From positions 744,001 through 808,000 of the forward strand of contig NZ_QTJP01000001.1 of NCBI RefSeq assembly GCF_003391115.1: DNA of 64,000 nt. The letters are read 5' to 3'. This DNA comes from Sphingomonas crusticola (lineage in GTDB: Bacteria > Pseudomonadota > Alphaproteobacteria > Sphingomonadales > Sphingomonadaceae). The number at the start of each line of letters is the position of its first letter. Position 1 is the stretch's first letter. Shown one piece after another: positions 50,020-59,900 of the stretch. The notes beneath the pieces were generated by a model. It searched no databases. It had not been told where the DNA came from and worked only from the letters and a program-made list of their open reading frames with translations. Made by a program: the position numbers and the translations under genes.

Positions 50020-51219
50020 TCAGTAGAGCAGGTAAGGCTGCCGCTCGACGCGCCAGGCTTCTTCGTCAGGCTCGGCAATGGCGTCCAGGTCGCCGGGCGC
50101 GGCGGCTGGATCGTCCACCCATTCACGCAAGCCGGGACCGCCGTTGATCACATCGATCGGCAATTTGCCGAAAGCATATTCGTAGGGAAAGTCGCGCCAT
50201 AATTCATAGGCCGGATACAGGCCCCTGATTGCCTTGAAGGCGAGCGCCTGCAGCCGCCACGGACGAAAGGCCTCGTGATCGTACCAGCGGCCCTCGGCGT
50301 GAATATGCACACCCGAGCAGAGCCGGTGAACATGTTTATGGAAGGTCGGCTCGAACGTGATCTCACGCAACGCGCAGCCCGCCAGCCAGTCGGGCGCGAG
50401 ACGGCGCATTTCCGCGATCACGTCCCGCGCGACGATGTCCGGCGCACCGAACAATTCCAGTGGACGGGTCGTACCGCGACCTTCCGACAAGGTGGTGCCC
50501 TCAAGCATAACGGTGCCGGGATATGCGCGCGCCATCCACAGATTGGCTGCGTTGGGACTTGGGTTGATCCAGGGTCTCTCCCCCAGCGGCCAGCCGTGAC
50601 CGGGTGCGGTATCGGGATCGTAGCCGGCCATCGCGATGACGCGATAAGCTACATCCAGCCGGCCGCGATCGATGAACCAGCGGCCAAGTTCGCCCAGCGT
50701 AAGCCCATGGCGCATCGGCATGGGGCCGGCGCCGACAAAGCTTTCCCAACCGGGCAGTAGCGTCAGTCCCTCGACAGGCCGACCGGCAGGGTTAGGCCGA
50801 TCGAGCACCCACACGTCCTTGCCATGTCGGGCCGCAGCCTCGAGCACGTAGAGCAAGGTCGTGATAAAGGTGTAGATGCGGCAGCCGACGTCCTGCAGGT
50901 CGACAAGGAGCACGTCGAACGTTCCCATCGCCTGCCCGGTCGGTCGGCGCACTTCACCGTAAAGGCTGAACACCGGCATGCCGTGCACCGGATCGGTGAA
51001 GTCGGGCGACTCCTCCATATTGTCCTGCTTGTCGCCGCGCAGGCCATGTTGTGGGCCGAACGCTGCGGTGACGTTCACGCCGGCGGCGATCAGCGCGTCC
51101 AGCGAGTGGGCGAGGTCGGCGGTGACGGAAGCGGGATGGGCGAGCAGGGCGACGCGCTGTCCCTTGAGCTGGGCGAGGAGAGAAGGGTCGGCGAGCAGCC
51201 GATCGATACCGAAGTCCAT
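50020..51219 (-). CDS. DUF1343 family protein, NamZ-like exo-beta-N-acetylmuramidase
   Basis: 399 residues of the DUF1343 family, of which characterised members (NamZ) release N-acetylmuramic acid from peptidoglycan fragments. Visible family segments: GQRVALLAHPASVTADLAHSLD near the N-terminus, FGPQHGLRGDKQDNMEES, SLYGEVRRPT, DVLLVDLQDVGCRIYTFITT, DRPNPAGR, EGTTLSEGRGTTRPLE and a C-terminal YEYAFGKLPIDVINGGPGL. There is no obvious signal peptide. It follows the DOMON-like gene by 4 nt. Activity is inferred from the family. Confidence 0.88.
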   Translation of the reverse strand: MDFGIDRLLADPSLLAQLKGQRVALLAHPASVTADLAHSLDALIAAGVNVTAAFGPQHGLRGDKQDNMEESPDFTDPVHGMPVFSLYGEVRRPTGQAMGTFDVLLVDLQDVGCRIYTFITTLLYVLEAAARHGKDVWVLDRPNPAGRPVEGLTLLPGWESFVGAGPMPMRHGLTLGELGRWFIDRGRLDVAYRVIAMAGYDPDTAPGHGWPLGERPWINPSPNAANLWMARAYPGTVMLEGTTLSEGRGTTRPLELFGAPDIVARDVIAEMRRLAPDWLAGCALREITFEPTFHKHVHRLCSGVHIHAEGRWYDHEAFRPWRLQALAFKAIRGLYPAYELWRDFPYEYAFGKLPIDVINGGPGLREWVDDPAAAPGDLDAIAEPDEEAWRVERQPYLLY

Positions 51220-51223
51220 AATC

Positions 51224-51745
51224 TCAGCCTGCTGGCGGCAGTTCGGCGGCGAAGCAAGCGGCGTTATGGAAATCCGGCGGCCCGGGCGAATGCGCCAGCG
51301 CCCAGAAGGACCTTTTGCCCTCTATATCTTCGATCACTGCCGACAGGCCGAGCGAGCCGCTTACGTCGAGTGGCAGCTCTACCCTCACAGCGAGTTCCGC
51401 GCGCTCCCCTTCCAGTTTCCAACTAACCAGCGGAGTTGGCATGCGCAGATCCTGCATTCCCGTCCGATAGCTATCGAAGCGATAGGCTGCCCATTGAGAC
51501 GAGGGAGAGAAGTTCAGCTCGTAATAGCCGCTTCCCGCCGCGAGGAAGGCCTCCACGCAGCTATGCTTCCACAGCTCGTCGGTGCGTAGAGATGGCCGGG
51601 CTGGTGGGAAGATCACACGATTGAGGGCACCAAAAAGATGGTAGGTCAGCAGCAGCGGGCCAGATGCGTCGCGCAGGACGGCGATCTCAATACTCTCCAC
51701 GGGGGAGCGGCTATCGGGATGCAGACTTAGCGAACATTTCAGCAT
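51224..51745 (-). CDS. DOMON-like domain protein
   Basis: 173 residues, predicted beta-sandwich. Segments such as LWKHSCVEAFLAAGSGYYELNFSPSSQWAAYRFD and RSFWALAHSPGPPDFHNAACFAAEL match a family annotated as DOMON-like, known for sugar or haem binding in relatives. No signal peptide, so probably cytoplasmic; function unknown. It starts the minus-strand operon with NamZ-like, the small exported protein and TMEM175, and diverges from tyrS. Confidence 0.8.
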   Translation of the reverse strand: MLKCSLSLHPDSRSPVESIEIAVLRDASGPLLLTYHLFGALNRVIFPPARPSLRTDELWKHSCVEAFLAAGSGYYELNFSPSSQWAAYRFDSYRTGMQDLRMPTPLVSWKLEGERAELAVRVELPLDVSGSLGLSAVIEDIEGKRSFWALAHSPGPPDFHNAACFAAELPPAG

Positions 51746-51771
51746 GGGAACGCCTTAGCGCGATGTCGGCA

Positions 51772-51806
51772 GTCATTGCGAGGAGCGTAGCGACGAAGCA
51801 ATCCAG
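51772..51806. repeat. Dispersed intergenic repeat with ATTGC...GCAAT ends
   Basis: A 35-nt element in the 156-nt gap between the DOMON-like gene and tyrS. It starts GTCATTGCGAGGAGCG and contains ATTGC at 51775-51779 and the inverted GCAAT at 51798-51802. The same element type is very common between genes in many bacteria, including sphingomonads. Confidence 0.65.
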
Positions 51807-51901
51807 CTCCCTAGCTTGCGGATCCGATAGCTTCGCCACGCTTGCAAAGGCGGCGGAGTTCAGCCTCGCATCCACACCCGACTATGCTAAGCGCCATCAT
51901 C

Positions 51902-53134
51902 ATGAGCGAATACCAGTCCACTCTCCTTCGCGTATTGTCCGAACGCGGTTATATCCACCAGGTGACCGATGCGGCGGCGCTCGATGCGCTCGCAGCGAAG
52001 CAGATCGTCCCCGCTTATATCGGCTTCGATGCGACCGCGCTCTCGCTCCATGTCGGCTCGATGGTGCAGATCATGATGCTACGGCGCCTGCAGCAGGCCG
52101 GCCACAAGCCAATCGTGGTGATGGGCGGCGGCACCACCAAGGTCGGCGATCCGTCGGGCAAGGACGAGAGCCGGCGGCTGCTCACCGACGATGCGATCGC
52201 CGGCAATATCGCCTCGATCCGGCGCGTGTTCGAACGCTTCCTCAAATTCGGCGATGGCCCAACCGATGCCATCCTCGTCGACAATGCCGAGTGGCTCGAT
52301 GCCCTGGAATATATCCCGTTCCTGCGCGACGTGGGCCAGCATTTCACGATCAACCGCATGCTCGCCTTCGACAGCGTCAAGCTGCGGCTCGAGCGCGAAC
52401 AGCCGCTGACCTTCCTCGAATTCAACTACATGATCCTGCAGGCCTATGATTTCCTGGAGCTTTCGCGCCGCGTGTCGTGCCGCCTGCAGATGGGTGGATC
52501 GGACCAATGGGGCAATATCGTCAACGGCATTGAGCTTGGCCGTCGCATCGATGGGGCCGAGCTTTACGGCCTCACCACGCCGCTGATCACGACCGCCGAC
52601 GGCGCCAAGATGGGCAAGACCGCCGCAGGTGCGGTATGGCTGAACGAGGATCAACTGCCGGCGTACGATTATTGGCAATTCTGGCGGAACACGCACGATG
52701 GCGATGTCGGCAAATTCCTGCGCCTTTTCACCGACCTCCCGCTCGACGAAATTGCCCGATTGGAAAAACTCCAGGGCGCGGAGATCAATCATGCCAAGAT
52801 TGTGCTGGCAACCGAGGCGACCAGGCTCTGCCGTGGCGGGGAAGCCGCCGTGCAGGCCCAGACCACTGCCCAGGAGACATTCGCACAAGGCGGCGCCGGA
52901 CATGGCCTGCCGACCCTGAAGGTGACCGAAGGCAGCATCGGCATCATTACCGCACTGACTGTGCTCGGCTTTGCCGCTTCCAACGGTGAGGCGCGGCGTA
53001 AGATCGCCGAGGGTGCGGTGCGGCTCAACGACGTCACTGTCACCGACGAGCGTTATGAGATCGTTCTGGATGAAAACGGACCAGTCAAATTGAGCCTTGG
53101 CAAGAAGCGTCATGGCCTGCTGCAACGGAGCTGA
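51902..53134 (+). CDS. tyrS: Tyrosyl-tRNA synthetase
   Basis: 410 residues. The class I HIGH-type signature is LHVG at residues 49-52, and the KMSKS-type loop is KMGKT at 236-240. Substrate-site segments include [32 protein letters not shown] and [12 protein letters not shown]. An S4 RNA-binding domain occupies about residues 345-405 ([20 protein letters not shown]). It charges tRNA-Tyr. ATG 51902 gives the canonical N-terminus; in-frame upstream sequence is non-coding and repeat-derived. Confidence 0.95.
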   Translation: MSEYQSTLLRVLSERGYIHQVTDAAALDALAAKQIVPAYIGFDATALSLHVGSMVQIMMLRRLQQAGHKPIVVMGGGTTKVGDPSGKDESRRLLTDDAIAGNIASIRRVFERFLKFGDGPTDAILVDNAEWLDALEYIPFLRDVGQHFTINRMLAFDSVKLRLEREQPLTFLEFNYMILQAYDFLELSRRVSCRLQMGGSDQWGNIVNGIELGRRIDGAELYGLTTPLITTADGAKMGKTAAGAVWLNEDQLPAYDYWQFWRNTHDGDVGKFLRLFTDLPLDEIARLEKLQGAEINHAKIVLATEATRLCRGGEAAVQAQTTAQETFAQGGAGHGLPTLKVTEGSIGIITALTVLGFAASNGEARRKIAEGAVRLNDVTVTDERYEIVLDENGPVKLSLGKKRHGLLQRS

Positions 53135-53258
53135 GCCTCGGCGGCGTGAGCAGACATCCGCTTCCAGCCGCAGCGGGCAGCCGTGATTTAAAACCAATCT
53201 ACGCCGGTTTGGGTGATTCTAACTTGCATTGAAATCAGCGGCGTACCAGCAAGCGGCC

Positions 53259-53963
53259 ATGAGCGAGCTTGGTTACGAAAAGTCCTATCCCAATGCCACC
53301 TACGCCCCGTGGCTGGTGGATCCGGATTTCCAGACGACGCTGGCGCAGGTCGCCCATAATACCATGGTCGATCACCTCCGCTGCTTTGAATTATGGCAGC
53401 TGGTTGAGCAGGCAACGAAGCTTCCCGGCGACATCATTGAGGTCGGCGTTTGGCGCGGCGGCACCGGCTGCTTGATGGCGCGCCGCGCGCAACTGTTGGG
53501 ATCGCCCGCGAAGGTTTTTCTGTGCGACACGTTCGCCGGGGTCGTGAAGGCTGGCGGCAAGGACAGCATCTATGTCGGCGGCGAGCATGCCGACACGTCG
53601 GCCGAAATCGTTCAGGGCCTCGCCAATATGATGGGCCTTGCCAACGTCGAACTTCTTACGGGCATTTTTCCCGACGACACTGCCGGCCGCGTGGCGGATC
53701 GGCAATTCTCGCTGTGCCATATCGACGTTGACGTCTATGATTCCGCGCGTGACGTGCTCGAGTGGGTTTGGCCGCGGATGCCGGTCGGCGGGATCGTCGT
53801 TTATGACGATTACGGCTTCGATACATGTAGTGGCATCACCCGGCTGGTGAATGAACGGATGGCGCAGCCCGGAACCGTTGCTCTGCACAATCTCAACGGT
53901 CATGCCGTCATCGTGAAGACCGCGGAGGTCGCAAAGCCCTGGTGGAAGCGCTTGCTGGCCTAA
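53259..53963 (+). CDS. TylF/MycF-like O-methyltransferase
   Basis: 234 residues. A SAM-dependent Rossmann fold of the macrocin O-methyltransferase family: the SAM loop EVGVWRGGTGCLMARRA, AKVFLCDTFAGVVKAGGKD, and the metal/substrate Asp-rich CHIDVDVYDSARDVLEWVW and IVVYDDYGFDTCSG. Members methylate sugar or aromatic hydroxyls in secondary metabolism or cell-surface glycans. No partner glycosyltransferase is nearby. ATG 53259 was chosen; a TTG at 53229 would add 10 residues. Sits alone between tyrS and a convergent secreted-protein gene. Confidence 0.85.
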   Translation: MSELGYEKSYPNATYAPWLVDPDFQTTLAQVAHNTMVDHLRCFELWQLVEQATKLPGDIIEVGVWRGGTGCLMARRAQLLGSPAKVFLCDTFAGVVKAGGKDSIYVGGEHADTSAEIVQGLANMMGLANVELLTGIFPDDTAGRVADRQFSLCHIDVDVYDSARDVLEWVWPRMPVGGIVVYDDYGFDTCSGITRLVNERMAQPGTVALHNLNGHAVIVKTAEVAKPWWKRLLA

Positions 53964-53964
53964 T

Positions 53965-54534
53965 TCAAGGCTTGGGGCTGTCCGCCGGGGTTGCCAGCGC
54001 GCGCTCAGCGCGGCCGCCAGGAGTAAGCGTTCCGACGCCCGGATTTAGGCGGATGAGGTTGATGATATAGGATCGCGGGCGCGTCATCAGCCGCGGTTCG
54101 CCGTCATCGACACGCATGCCCAGCGTGCGGGCAACATCGCCGACGAAGAAGACGCAATTGCGTGTCTTCAAATCGTAGGACGGCTGGGGCAGGTCGCGCC
54201 ATTTCTGCACAGTCGCCAGCACGGCCGAATATTGTTCGTCGGTGAGTGTCAGCGAAAGGTGGGAGTCGCTGCGCGCGACATACGGCTTTGGCGCCGCCAT
54301 CATCTTTCCCGGCACCGCCCCAACCAGCAAAGCCGGCGTCACAACCTTGGCCGTGAAACCGTAATTGTCGTCGAGCAGCTTCTGGGGCTCGGCGTCGGTC
54401 GCGCCGGTGATCCGCACGAAGGCATGGGGGAAATAGACGCCGAGTTCGCGCGAATAAAAGGTGAGCGTGACCTTGGCGGATACAGCCGCCGGCCAGAGAA
54501 GTAGCAGGAGCGTAAACGCGATCTTTCCCAGCAT
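53965..54534 (-). CDS. Exported protein with an NC-type motif, function unknown
   Basis: 189 residues with a signal peptide (IAFTLLLLLWPAAVSA). The mature part holds LTFYSRELGVYFPHAFVRITG near the N-terminus and, around residue 125, YDLKTRNCVFFVGDVARTLG, which looks like the catalytic Cys region of papain-like/NlpC-type folds (for example DUF4105-type). A His upstream (YFPHAFV) could complete the site. Family not certain. It is 48 nt downstream of recG on the same strand and convergent with the methyltransferase. Confidence 0.7.
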   Translation of the reverse strand: MLGKIAFTLLLLLWPAAVSAKVTLTFYSRELGVYFPHAFVRITGATDAEPQKLLDDNYGFTAKVVTPALLVGAVPGKMMAAPKPYVARSDSHLSLTLTDEQYSAVLATVQKWRDLPQPSYDLKTRNCVFFVGDVARTLGMRVDDGEPRLMTRPRSYIINLIRLNPGVGTLTPGGRAERALATPADSPKP

Positions 54535-54582
54535 GCCAGCGACCTAGAGTGAAATTGGCCCGGGTGGAATTGCCCAGAAGGA

Positions 54583-56646
54583 TCACCCTGACCGGATCAG
54601 TGCGACCGCCGCATCGCGCTCGAACAGATAGAGCGCGGTTCGGGCCGCCTGCCCGCGCGGGCCTGCCAGCCCGCCGTCGCGGTCGACCAGCAGCCGCGCA
54701 TCCTGCGTGGCACTCTCGATAAGCGCCGCGCTATGCTCCGGCGTGGCGAGCTTGAACGCCGCCTCGCCGGACTGGCGCGTACCCAATATTTCGCCGGCAC
54801 CACGCAGACGCAAATCTTCCTCGGCGATACGGAAGCCGTCATTGGTTTCCCGCAGCAGCGCCAGCCGTGCGCGCGCGGTTTCGCTCAGCCCGCCGGCGGT
54901 GCGCAGCAACAGACAAATCGAGCGCCCCTCCCCGCGCCCGACCCGCCCACGCAGCTGATGCAGCTGGGCGAGGCCGAAGCGGTCGGCATGCTCGATCACC
55001 ATCAAGGTCGCATTCGGCACATCGACGCCGACCTCAATAACGGTAGTCGCCACCAGCAGGCCGAGTTCGCCGCGCTGGAAGGCCGCCATCACGGCATCCT
55101 TTTCCGGTCCCTTCATGCGTCCGTGAATCAGTCCGACCCCGCCGCCGAACCGTGAGCTCAACGCCGCCGCGCGACTTTCGGCGGCGGCAAGGTCGCTGAC
55201 CTCGCTATCCTCGACCAGCGGGCAGACCCAATAGGCCTGCTGGCCGGCAGCGAGATGCCGCGCGACCCCGTCCACCACCTCGATCAGCCGGTCGTCGGAT
55301 ATGACGCGCGTCTCGATCGGCTGGCGGCCGGGGGGCATTTCGTCCAGCTGGCTAGCATCCATCTCGCCATATTGGCTGAGCGTGAGCGTGCGCGGGATCG
55401 GCGTCGCGGTCATCGCCAGCAGGTGCGGCGGCCGTTCAGCTTTCTGCGTCAACAGCATGCGCTGGGCGACGCCGAAGCGATGCTGCTCATCGACGACCGC
55501 GAGGCCGAGCTTCTTGTAGCTCACGCTTTCCTGGAAAATGGCGTGGGTGCCGACGAGGATGTGGATCGATCCGTCGGCAAGCCCCATGAGCGTCGATTCG
55601 CGGGTGCGCCCTTTGTCACGCCCGGTAAGAACGGCCACATTGACCGGCACCCCCGCAAGCAGGCGCGACAGATTGTCATAATGCTGCCGTGCGAGGATTT
55701 CGGTCGGCGCGAGCAAGGCTCCCTGCGCGCCGGCCTCCACCGCGATCAGCAAAGCCATCAGCGCGACGAGGGTCTTGCCCGCGCCGACGTCGCCCTGCAG
55801 CAGGCGCAGCATCGGCGCCGACTGCGCCATATCGCCCTCAATTTCGGCGACGGTGCGCGTCTGGGCGCCGGTGGGCCTGTAAGGGAGCTTCAGGGCAGCG
55901 CGCAGGCGCCCGTCGCCCTGAAGCGGGAGCCCGCGCCTTGCGCGCGAAGATGCCCGCACCAGCATCAGCGCAAGCTGGTTTGCGAACAATTCGTCATAGG
56001 CCAGCCGCTCCCGCGCCTTGCCGTCGGCCGGATCGGCATGAATGCGGGCGATCGCCTCCGCCCAGCTCGGCCAGCCATGTTTGGCGAGCAGGCTCGGCTC
56101 GATCCATTCGGGAAGCACCGGCGCGCGGGCAACCGCCTGCGCCACCAAAGCGGCGAGCCGCTTGTTGGTGAGACCTTCCGACAGCGCGTAGACTGCCTCG
56201 CGCGCCGGCAGCCCTTTGGCTTCCTCGGCGGTCATCACCTCGGGATGGACGATCTGCAGCCATTGATCGTAGCGATCGAGCTTGCCGGAGATGGCGCGCG
56301 GCTCGCCGAGCGGGAGCAGTTTCGTGGCGTAGCCCGAGCCGCTGCCGAAGAAGACCAGGCTGACCGCATTGCCGGCCGGGTCGAGTGCCACGACGCGGGA
56401 TGGCGCGCGCGGGCTGCCGCCCATGCGATATTCGCTAGGCGTGAGCGTGACGGTGACGATCTGGCCGACATCGCCTTCATCCAGTTCATTGACCGCCTTG
56501 CGATCAACCCACCCCGTTGGCAGGTGGAACAGCAAATCGATCGCGCGTGCCAGGCCGAGCCGCGCCAGCGGTTTGGCGAGCGTGGGCCCGACGCCTTTCA
56601 GCGCCTCGACTTCGGTGAACAGCGGATTGAGAATATCTGGGCGCAT
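54583..56646 (-). CDS. recG: ATP-dependent DNA helicase RecG
   Basis: 687 residues. N-terminal wedge domain (residues ~1-150), then the helicase core: Walker A GDVGAGKTLVALM, DEQHRFGV as motif II, TATPIPRTL motif III, and the C-terminal half with IHGRMKGPEKDAVMAAF, TTVIEVGVDVPNATLM and the QLHQLRGRVGRG motif VI. It remodels stalled forks and Holliday junctions. Divergent from sdhE with a 73-nt gap. Confidence 0.95.
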   Translation of the reverse strand: MRPDILNPLFTEVEALKGVGPTLAKPLARLGLARAIDLLFHLPTGWVDRKAVNELDEGDVGQIVTVTLTPSEYRMGGSPRAPSRVVALDPAGNAVSLVFFGSGSGYATKLLPLGEPRAISGKLDRYDQWLQIVHPEVMTAEEAKGLPAREAVYALSEGLTNKRLAALVAQAVARAPVLPEWIEPSLLAKHGWPSWAEAIARIHADPADGKARERLAYDELFANQLALMLVRASSRARRGLPLQGDGRLRAALKLPYRPTGAQTRTVAEIEGDMAQSAPMLRLLQGDVGAGKTLVALMALLIAVEAGAQGALLAPTEILARQHYDNLSRLLAGVPVNVAVLTGRDKGRTRESTLMGLADGSIHILVGTHAIFQESVSYKKLGLAVVDEQHRFGVAQRMLLTQKAERPPHLLAMTATPIPRTLTLSQYGEMDASQLDEMPPGRQPIETRVISDDRLIEVVDGVARHLAAGQQAYWVCPLVEDSEVSDLAAAESRAAALSSRFGGGVGLIHGRMKGPEKDAVMAAFQRGELGLLVATTVIEVGVDVPNATLMVIEHADRFGLAQLHQLRGRVGRGEGRSICLLLRTAGGLSETARARLALLRETNDGFRIAEEDLRLRGAGEILGTRQSGEAAFKLATPEHSAALIESATQDARLLVDRDGGLAGPRGQAARTALYLFERDAAVALIRSG

Positions 56647-56719
56647 GATTAGATAAGGCCCAATAGCCCCCCTTCACCGGCGCCGCAAAGCGGCAGCCGG
56701 CATTTCCATTTGGAGCTCC

Positions 56720-56986
56720 ATGGACCGCGACATCCGCCTCAAACGCCTGCGCTTCCGCGCCTGGCATCGCGGCACCAAGGAAGCTGATCTGATGGTCGGC
56801 GGCTTCTTCGACACCTGCGCCGACAGCTGGTCCGACGCCGAGATCGCTTGGTTCGAAGCGCTGATGGACGAGGAAGATGTCGACATCATGGGCTGGGCGA
56901 TCGGCACGATCCCTATCCCCAATAACTGGCATGGGCCGATGATGGAGCGGATGCGGCTGCTCGACTATATTCCGATCGAGAAGTAA
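56720..56986 (+). CDS. sdhE: Succinate dehydrogenase flavinylation factor SdhE
   Basis: 88 residues. The family motif RGTKEAD (RGxxE, residues 17-23 in WHRGTKEADLM) is present, and the fold continues with LMVGGFFDTCADSWSDAEIAWFEALMDEEDVDIMGWAIG. SdhE helps attach FAD covalently to SdhA. The mfd GTG follows directly after its TAA, and recG lies divergently upstream, a common alphaproteobacterial arrangement. Confidence 0.92.
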   Translation: MDRDIRLKRLRFRAWHRGTKEADLMVGGFFDTCADSWSDAEIAWFEALMDEEDVDIMGWAIGTIPIPNNWHGPMMERMRLLDYIPIEK

Positions 56987-59900
56987 GTGGCTGATCTTCA
57001 ACATATTCTGAAAGCTAGTGAGGCGCTGACGCTGGCGGGTGCGCCTGCTGGTTTCCTGCCGTGGATGATGGCGGATCTCGCGCGCGCCGCGAAAGGCCGG
57101 GCCGTATTCGTGGCGCCTGACGAGGCCGCCATGCGCGCGCTCGCCGACAATGCCCGTTATTTTGCGCCCGAGCTGGATGTCGTGACTTTCCCCGCGTGGG
57201 ATTGCCTGCCTTATGACCGCGCCTCCCCCTCGCTGCGCGCCACGTCCGAACGCCTCGCGGGGCTGCACGCCCTCCAGCGCAAGACCGACAAGCCGCAGTT
57301 GCTCGTCACGACTGTGAACGCCGCGACGCAACGCACGCTCACGCCCTTCCGCCTGCGTCAGCTGTCGGCGACCCTCGCGCCGGGTGAGCGCATCGATCGC
57401 GATGCCTTGGCCGAACTGCTCCAGGCCAATGGCTACCAGCGTACCGACACTGTCCACGAAGCCGGCGAATATGCCGTGCGCGGCGGGCTGGTCGACCTTT
57501 TCCCCGCCGGAGAAGCGCTGGCGCTTCGCCTCGATTTCTTCGGTGACGAGATCGAAACGGTTCGCCAATTCGCCGCCGAGGATCAGCGGACGATCGCGTC
57601 GATCGACGGCTTCACCCTGCTGCCCGCGTCCGAAGCCTTGCTCGACGCCGAAGGTATCAAGCGCTTTCGGTCGCGTTATCGTGAGAAGTTCGGCGCTACC
57701 GCTACCAGCGACCCGCTCTACCAGGCCTTGTCCGAAGGGCGCCGGTTGGCCGGCATGGAGCATTGGCTGCCGCTGATTGAGGAACGGCTGTCTACGCTGT
57801 TTGATCACCTCTCGCCGGATGATCTCATCGTTCGCGACAGCGGCGCCGATGGCGCGGCCATGGCCCGGTTCGACGCGATTGCCGACTATTACGATAATCG
57901 GGTGCGTGCCCGCGCCAGCGACCCCGGCAGCTATCGCCCGATCGAGCCCGAAGCGCTGTATCTCCCGCGCGAGCAATGGGCCGAAACCCTTGTCGATCGC
58001 CCGATCCATCTCACGACGCCCTATCACGAGCCGGAAAGCGCGCGAGTGATCGACTTCGGTGTGGATGGTCCGCGCGATTTCACGCCCGAGCGTACCCAGA
58101 ACGCCAACGTCTATGAGGCGGTCGTCGCGCATATTCGCGACCTTGCCCGATCAAAGCGCAAGATCGTACTGGCCAGCTATTCGGTCGGTGCGCGCGAGCG
58201 GCTGAAAGGGCTGCTCGGCGACCATGGCCTCGATGCGGCGATGCTGGCGGATGACTGGCAGGATGCGCTCGGCAGCGCCTTCCGCCCCGGCACCACGGCA
58301 CTTACCGTACTGCCGCTCGACCATGGCTTCACCACCCCTCAAGTGGCGCTGCTGACTGAGCAGGACATGCTGGGCGACCGCCTGATCCGTCGTGCCAAGC
58401 GCCGCAAATCCGCCGACGCCTTCCTCGCCGAATTGGCGACGCTCTCGCCGGGTGACCTGGTGGTCCATGCCGATCATGGCATCGGTCGCTATGACGGGCT
58501 GACTCAAATCCCGGTCAGCAAGGTGCCGCACGATTGCGTTGCCTTGTCCTATTCCGGTGGCGACAAGCTCTACGTTCCGGTCGAGAATCTGGAAGTCCTG
58601 AGCCGCTACGGCAGCGAAGACGGCGCGAGCCTCGACAAGCTCGGCGGAGTCGCCTGGCAGACGCGCAAGGCACGGATGAAGGAGCGCATCCGCGAGATTG
58701 CAGGCGAACTCATTGCCACCGCCGCGCAGCGCGCCTTGCGCGCCGCCGATGTCGCGCAGACCGATGCCGCCTACAGCGCCTTCGTCGATCGCTTTCCGTA
58801 CGAAGAGACGGATGACCAGGATCGCGCCATCGACGATACGCTGGGCGATCTGTCGGCGGGCAAGCCGATGGACCGTTTGATCGTCGGCGATGTCGGTTTC
58901 GGCAAGACCGAGGTGGCGCTGCGCGCCGCCTTCGTTGCGGCGATGGCCGGGATGCAAGTTGCGCTGGTCTGTCCGACAACCCTGCTCGCGCGCCAGCATT
59001 ATACCAATTTTGTAGAGCGAATGCGCGGCTTCCCGATTGAAGTCGGCCGCCTATCCAGATTCGTTCCAGCCGCCGAGGCCAAACGAACCAGAGAGGGTTT
59101 GGCCGATGGCAAGATCGATATCGTGATCGGCACCCATGCGGTGCTCGCCAAAGGCGTCGAATTCAAGCGGCTCGGCCTAGTCATCGTCGACGAGGAACAG
59201 CGCTTTGGCGTCACCCACAAGGAACGGCTCAAGGGCATGAAGGCGGACGTCCACGTTCTCACCCTCACCGCCACGCCGATCCCGCGCACCTTGCAGATGG
59301 CGATGTCCGGCCTGCGCGAATTGTCGGTCCTGCAAACGCCGCCGGTCGATCGTTTGGCGGTACGCACCTATATCGCGCCGTGGGATCCGGTCGTGCTGCG
59401 CGAGGCATTGCTGCGCGAACATTATCGCGGCGGGCGCAGCTTCTTCGTGGCACCGCGCATCAAGGATCTGCCCGACATCGAGGAATTCCTGCGCAAGGAG
59501 GTACCCGAAGTCCGCTACGTCGTCGCCCACGGCCAGATGGCCGCGACCCAGGTCGAAGAGCGCATGAGCGACTTTTACGAGGGCAAGTTTGACGTGCTCG
59601 TCTCTACGACCATCGTCGAAAGCGGGCTCGACATCCCCAGCGCCAATACGTTGATCATCCACCGCGCCGATCGCTTCGGGCTGGCGCAGCTCTACCAGCT
59701 GCGCGGTCGCGTCGGACGCGCCAAGACGCGGGCTTATGCCTATCTCACCACCCCGCCCAACCGCCAGATCACCGAGACGGCGGAGAAGCGCCTGCACATC
59801 CTGCAGAATCTCGATACATTGGGTGCGGGCTTCCAGCTTGCCAGCCACGATCTCGACATTCGCGGCGCCGGCAATCTGCTCGGTGACGAGCAGTCCGGCC

